A DNA stretch of 64,000 nt, taken from positions 164,716 through 228,715 of the forward strand of contig NZ_JAMFTN010000017.1 of assembly GCF_023922585.1 (NCBI RefSeq). The letters run 5' to 3'. Positions within the stretch are counted from its first letter, which is position 1; every line of letters begins with the position of its first letter. Source of the DNA: Aliidiomarina quisquiliarum. GTDB taxonomy: Bacteria; Pseudomonadota; Gammaproteobacteria; Enterobacterales; Alteromonadaceae. Made by a program: the position numbers and the translations under genes. Of the stretch, positions 61,812 through 64,000 are shown piece after piece. The notes under the pieces were generated by a model, which saw nothing but the letters and a program-made list of their open reading frames with translations, was not told the origin of the DNA and searched no databases.

Positions 61812-62928
61812 TTTCTGTTAGCTTCATACTTTTCTTTACCAAGTACACGCCAGCCTCAGTGTGTTGGGTAAATGGAAATTGATCAAATAAAGCATGGCGT
61901 ACCACCATGTGTGTTTTGGTGAGCACAGCTAAATTACTCGCGAGCGTATCCGGGTTGCAGGATATGTATATAATATTGTCGAATTGTTGCACCATGGCTA
62001 AGGTTTCAGGATCGAGACCAGCCCTAGGTGGATCAACTAATACAGTTTGAAAATCGTAGCTAGCTAACTGCAGTTCATCTACTCTGCGCGACTCGAACTC
62101 TCCACGCATGGCAGCGGCTACTTCTTCTGCCGACATACGGGCAATAACAACGTTCTCAATCTGGTTAAGAGTAATATTGGTTTGAGCGGATTGAACCGAT
62201 ATCCGCGAAATTTCGGTTCCTAGTACTTTGTTGAAATTTTGCGCAAGTGGCAAACTGAAATTACCATTGCCACAGTAAAGCTCTAGTAAGTCGCCTTGGC
62301 TATTGTCGCTCACAGCGAGTGCCCATTGCAGCATCTTTTCATTCACATGTGCATTAGGTTGCGTAAAGCTATTTTCTATTTGCTCAAATTGAAACGCCTG
62401 ATTATTTACCGTAAGTGTTTCAATAACACGATCGTTATGAACTAGTAGCTTTTGTTTTCTTGCGCGACCAATTAATTCAATGTGCCCAAAGTGTTGAAGT
62501 TCCGCGCGCATTTTTTCTGCCGCAGTTAACCACTGGTCGTCTAGCTGGCGGTGATAAAGCAATGAAATAGTCGCTTGCCCAGTTTGCGTTGCTAAGTAGT
62601 CTATCTGAAATAATCTGTGGCGCAGCTCAGGCTTGTCTTTTACGTAGGTAAGTACCGCAGGCATAAGCTCGTTAATGAGCTCGTGGGCAACAGGAAAACT
62701 GTCGACGCGATATTTATCACGAGTACCCGGATGAAACATAATGTAGAAAAGATCGTCGCCTTCATGCCAAACACGAAATTCTGCTCGCATGCGGTAGTGT
62801 TTTGCGGGCGATGTAAATATGTCGAGTTCCGCTGCGGTATCGGCAGTAATAAAAGGGGTTAATTTAAGCTTGAGCTCAGCCACTTTTTGGTCAAGTTGAT
62901 TTTGGTAGTTGTTTTGGGCGTCGCTCAT
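61804..62928 (-). CDS. trmA: tRNA (uracil-5-)-methyltransferase
   Basis: TrmA makes ribothymidine 54 in tRNA. The 374-residue enzyme has LLELYCGNGNFSLPLAQNF, VLVDPPRAGLDPETL and the catalytic Cys in YISCNPDTLASNL. It lacks the iron-sulfur cluster of RlmD, which supports TrmA. I start at ATG 62928 (family start near SDAQNNYQNQL); a TTG at 62958 adds ten residues. Confidence 0.95.
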   Translation of the reverse strand: MSDAQNNYQNQLDQKVAELKLKLTPFITADTAAELDIFTSPAKHYRMRAEFRVWHEGDDLFYIMFHPGTRDKYRVDSFPVAHELINELMPAVLTYVKDKPELRHRLFQIDYLATQTGQATISLLYHRQLDDQWLTAAEKMRAELQHFGHIELIGRARKQKLLVHNDRVIETLTVNNQAFQFEQIENSFTQPNAHVNEKMLQWALAVSDNSQGDLLELYCGNGNFSLPLAQNFNKVLGTEISRISVQSAQTNITLNQIENVVIARMSAEEVAAAMRGEFESRRVDELQLASYDFQTVLVDPPRAGLDPETLAMVQQFDNIIYISCNPDTLASNLAVLTKTHMVVRHALFDQFPFTQHTEAGVYLVKKSMKLTETK

Positions 62929-63050
62929 TAATAGTAAACCTTTCAATTGTAGCGGCAAATAGAAGGGCGGATATTAACGTTTTTTGCATTGAATGTCATG
63001 ACGGGCTTTTTACACATGCTGCTCTAGCAGGCACTGTAGCGAATAATAGC

Positions 63051-63089
63051 CAAAAAAAACCCAGCAAACTAAAATTAGTATGCTGGGTT
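63051..63089 (-). terminator. terminator after the RRM protein gene
   Basis: On the minus strand AACCCAGCA and TGCTGGGTT pair over 9 bp with a 14-base loop, followed by eight T residues (A run at 63052-63059). It lies just after the RRM gene stop and is a good intrinsic terminator. Confidence 0.85.
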
Positions 63090-63107
63090 ATGTTAGCAAC
63101 TGAGCGA

Positions 63108-63617
63108 CTATTCGTCGTCGTTATCTGGCTCAGCTTCAGAATGTGCAGCACGCACCTTAATAGTACGACCCTCGAATTCGCTGTCATTTAGTTGGGCTAA
63201 GGCAGCGTCAGCGGCGTTAGCGTCTATCTCAACAAAACCATAACCTTTTTTCCGACCAGTGCGACGATCTTTTACTAAACGCACAGCCTGCACCTGGCCA
63301 TATTGAGAAAACAGTTCATTAATAGTTTCTTCATCTGTTTTAAATGGCAGGTTACCTACATAAAGAGTACGAACTTCTTCAATAGCTATAGTAGCTGAAG
63401 CGTGTTCTTGGCGAGGTCGACTTACAGCACGTTTCTTTCTAGTGGTTAGTGCATTTGCTAAGTAGGGGGTTAGTAAACCACCTAAGAAAGTACTAAGGGT
63501 AACTGAAGTAATAAGAGTGTTGTCCCATGAGCTAGTAATAAAAGCGGTTACAACGGCGGCGAGAGCAGCGAGAAGAGCGGCTATAATAACTTGAAGAGCG
63601 CTACTTGCTTGTTCCAT
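63108..63617 (-). CDS. membrane-anchored RNA-binding protein (RRM)
   Basis: The 169-residue protein has two membrane helices (about 8-26 and 36-57) and a basic linker (TRKKRAVSRPR). An RRM domain follows (about 83-158) with RNP2 (LYVGNLPF) and RNP1 (KKGYGFVEI), then an acidic tail. It should bind RNA at the inner membrane. Related RRM proteins are common in marine gammaproteobacteria, but their targets are unknown. It is divergent from an rRNA operon. Confidence 0.88.
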   Translation of the reverse strand: MEQASSALQVIIAALLAALAAVVTAFITSSWDNTLITSVTLSTFLGGLLTPYLANALTTRKKRAVSRPRQEHASATIAIEEVRTLYVGNLPFKTDEETINELFSQYGQVQAVRLVKDRRTGRKKGYGFVEIDANAADAALAQLNDSEFEGRTIKVRAAHSEAEPDNDDE

Positions 63618-63736
63618 GAACGAGTCCTTTGATTAAAAAATAAAGAGTGAACGTACGAAATTACACCTCTATCCTAGCTTGTCGTACAAGAATCGGCAAA
63701 AGAAACATTAAAAAAGCATTTGTTTACTTAAACCCC

Positions 63737-63764
63737 TTGACCTTATGTGGGAAATGGCTAGAAT
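63737..63764 (+). promoter_or_regulatory. rRNA operon promoter P1
   Basis: TTGACC (63737-63742) and TAGAAT (63759-63764) are 16 bases apart, followed by a GC-rich discriminator (GCGCACC). The upstream AT-rich run (63700-63730) resembles an UP element. These are features of a strong, stringently controlled rRNA promoter. Confidence 0.75.
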
Positions 63765-63828
63765 GCGCACCTCTTCGAGAGAAGTGGGTCGGCCAGAAAC
63801 AAGAAAATAAATTCTTTTCGAAATATGG

Positions 63829-63856
63829 TAGACAAGGTAATTTGGGTGTGTATAAT
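63829..63856 (+). promoter_or_regulatory. rRNA operon promoter P2
   Basis: TAGACA (63829-63834) and a perfect TATAAT (63851-63856) are 16 bases apart and followed by ACGCACC, the same discriminator style as P1. Tandem promoters about 90 bases apart are usual for rrn operons. Confidence 0.8.
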
Positions 63857-63882
63857 ACGCACCTCGCTTCGGGCAGAAGCAA

Positions 63883-63895
63883 CGCTCTTTAACAA
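63883..63895 (+). promoter_or_regulatory. boxA antitermination site of the rRNA leader
   Basis: CGCTCTTTAACAA matches the boxA consensus (TGCTCTTTAACA) bound by NusB/S10. It lies about 30 bases after P2, in the rRNA leader. The rest of the window, to 64000, is leader with no coding frame; the 16S gene should begin soon after the end. Confidence 0.85.
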
Positions 63896-64000
63896 TTTAT
63901 CAAGCCAAGTAATCTGTGTGGGCACTTGCAGGCGAAAGCATCGACTAAAGACCAACTTCGGTTGGCACCAGTTGAACTTTTGAATGGAAGCGCCTTACAA

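Noticed and set aside
63647..63892. Plus-strand frame of 81 codons at the right end
   Set aside because: It covers the rRNA promoters P1 and P2 and the start of boxA, so it is a chance frame.

Overview
The window looks like a chromosomal segment of a marine gammaproteobacterium of the Alteromonadales, perhaps Idiomarinaceae. That placement is inferred from moderate AT richness, the family mix (DUF3802, DUF2970, DUF3016, VF530, AstCAD) and gammaproteobacterial gene orders: rsgA-psd, dusB-fis, purH-purD, accB-accC next to prmA, cutA-dsbD-groESL, and epmB/efp/epmA. I saw no prophage, insertion sequence, integron or CRISPR array. Most of the window is core chromosome.

Region 1 (1-13.9 kb) is the accessory and sensory part. 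It holds a VF530 protein, a decayed ompW gene, a 3-methyladenine glycosylase-like gene and a tightly coupled operon of a secreted serine hydrolase with a LytS/LytTR two-component pair. Then come pldA and a c-di-GMP/chemotaxis cluster: a broken PAS-GGDEF gene, a six-TM GGDEF protein, a chemoreceptor with a zinc-binding CZB motif in its periplasmic part, and a periplasmic TPR-GGDEF protein.

Region 2 (13.9-26.3 kb) carries proteolysis genes (a dipeptidyl peptidase IV lipoprotein, oligopeptidase A and a large secreted subtilase with a possible GlyGly-CTERM-like tail), rpe, trpS and an HDOD protein. Region 3 (26.4-36 kb) holds the arginine succinyltransferase genes astC-astA-astD, DUF3802, a YhfA-like OsmC protein, prkB, slyX, a WD40-like lipoprotein, an FKBP isomerase lipoprotein, nudC and hemE. 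Region 4 (36-45.2 kb) has an RND efflux pair, the rsgA-psd-GDPD operon, orn, tRNA-Gly(GCC), a periplasmic glutathione peroxidase and maoP.

Region 5 (45.2-57 kb) is core metabolism and translation, mostly on the minus strand: purH-purD, dusB-fis, prmA, aroQ-accB-accC, cutA and a DsbD reduced to its N-terminal domain. It ends with plus-strand fxsA and groES-groEL behind a sigma-32-like promoter. Region 6 (57-64 kb) has two DUF3016 exported proteins flanking a 60-residue protein, the EF-P modification set (epmB, efp, epmA), a MerC-family gene under a Zur-box-like palindrome, trmA and a membrane-anchored RRM protein. The window ends in the promoter and leader region of a plus-strand rRNA operon (two promoters and boxA); the 16S gene lies just outside.

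Two loci show real decay: ompW, and the first PAS-GGDEF gene. The second includes a pair of compensating frameshifts that leave an open but scrambled GGDEF domain. Many starts were moved to internal codons with better ribosome binding sites; these choices are noted per gene.
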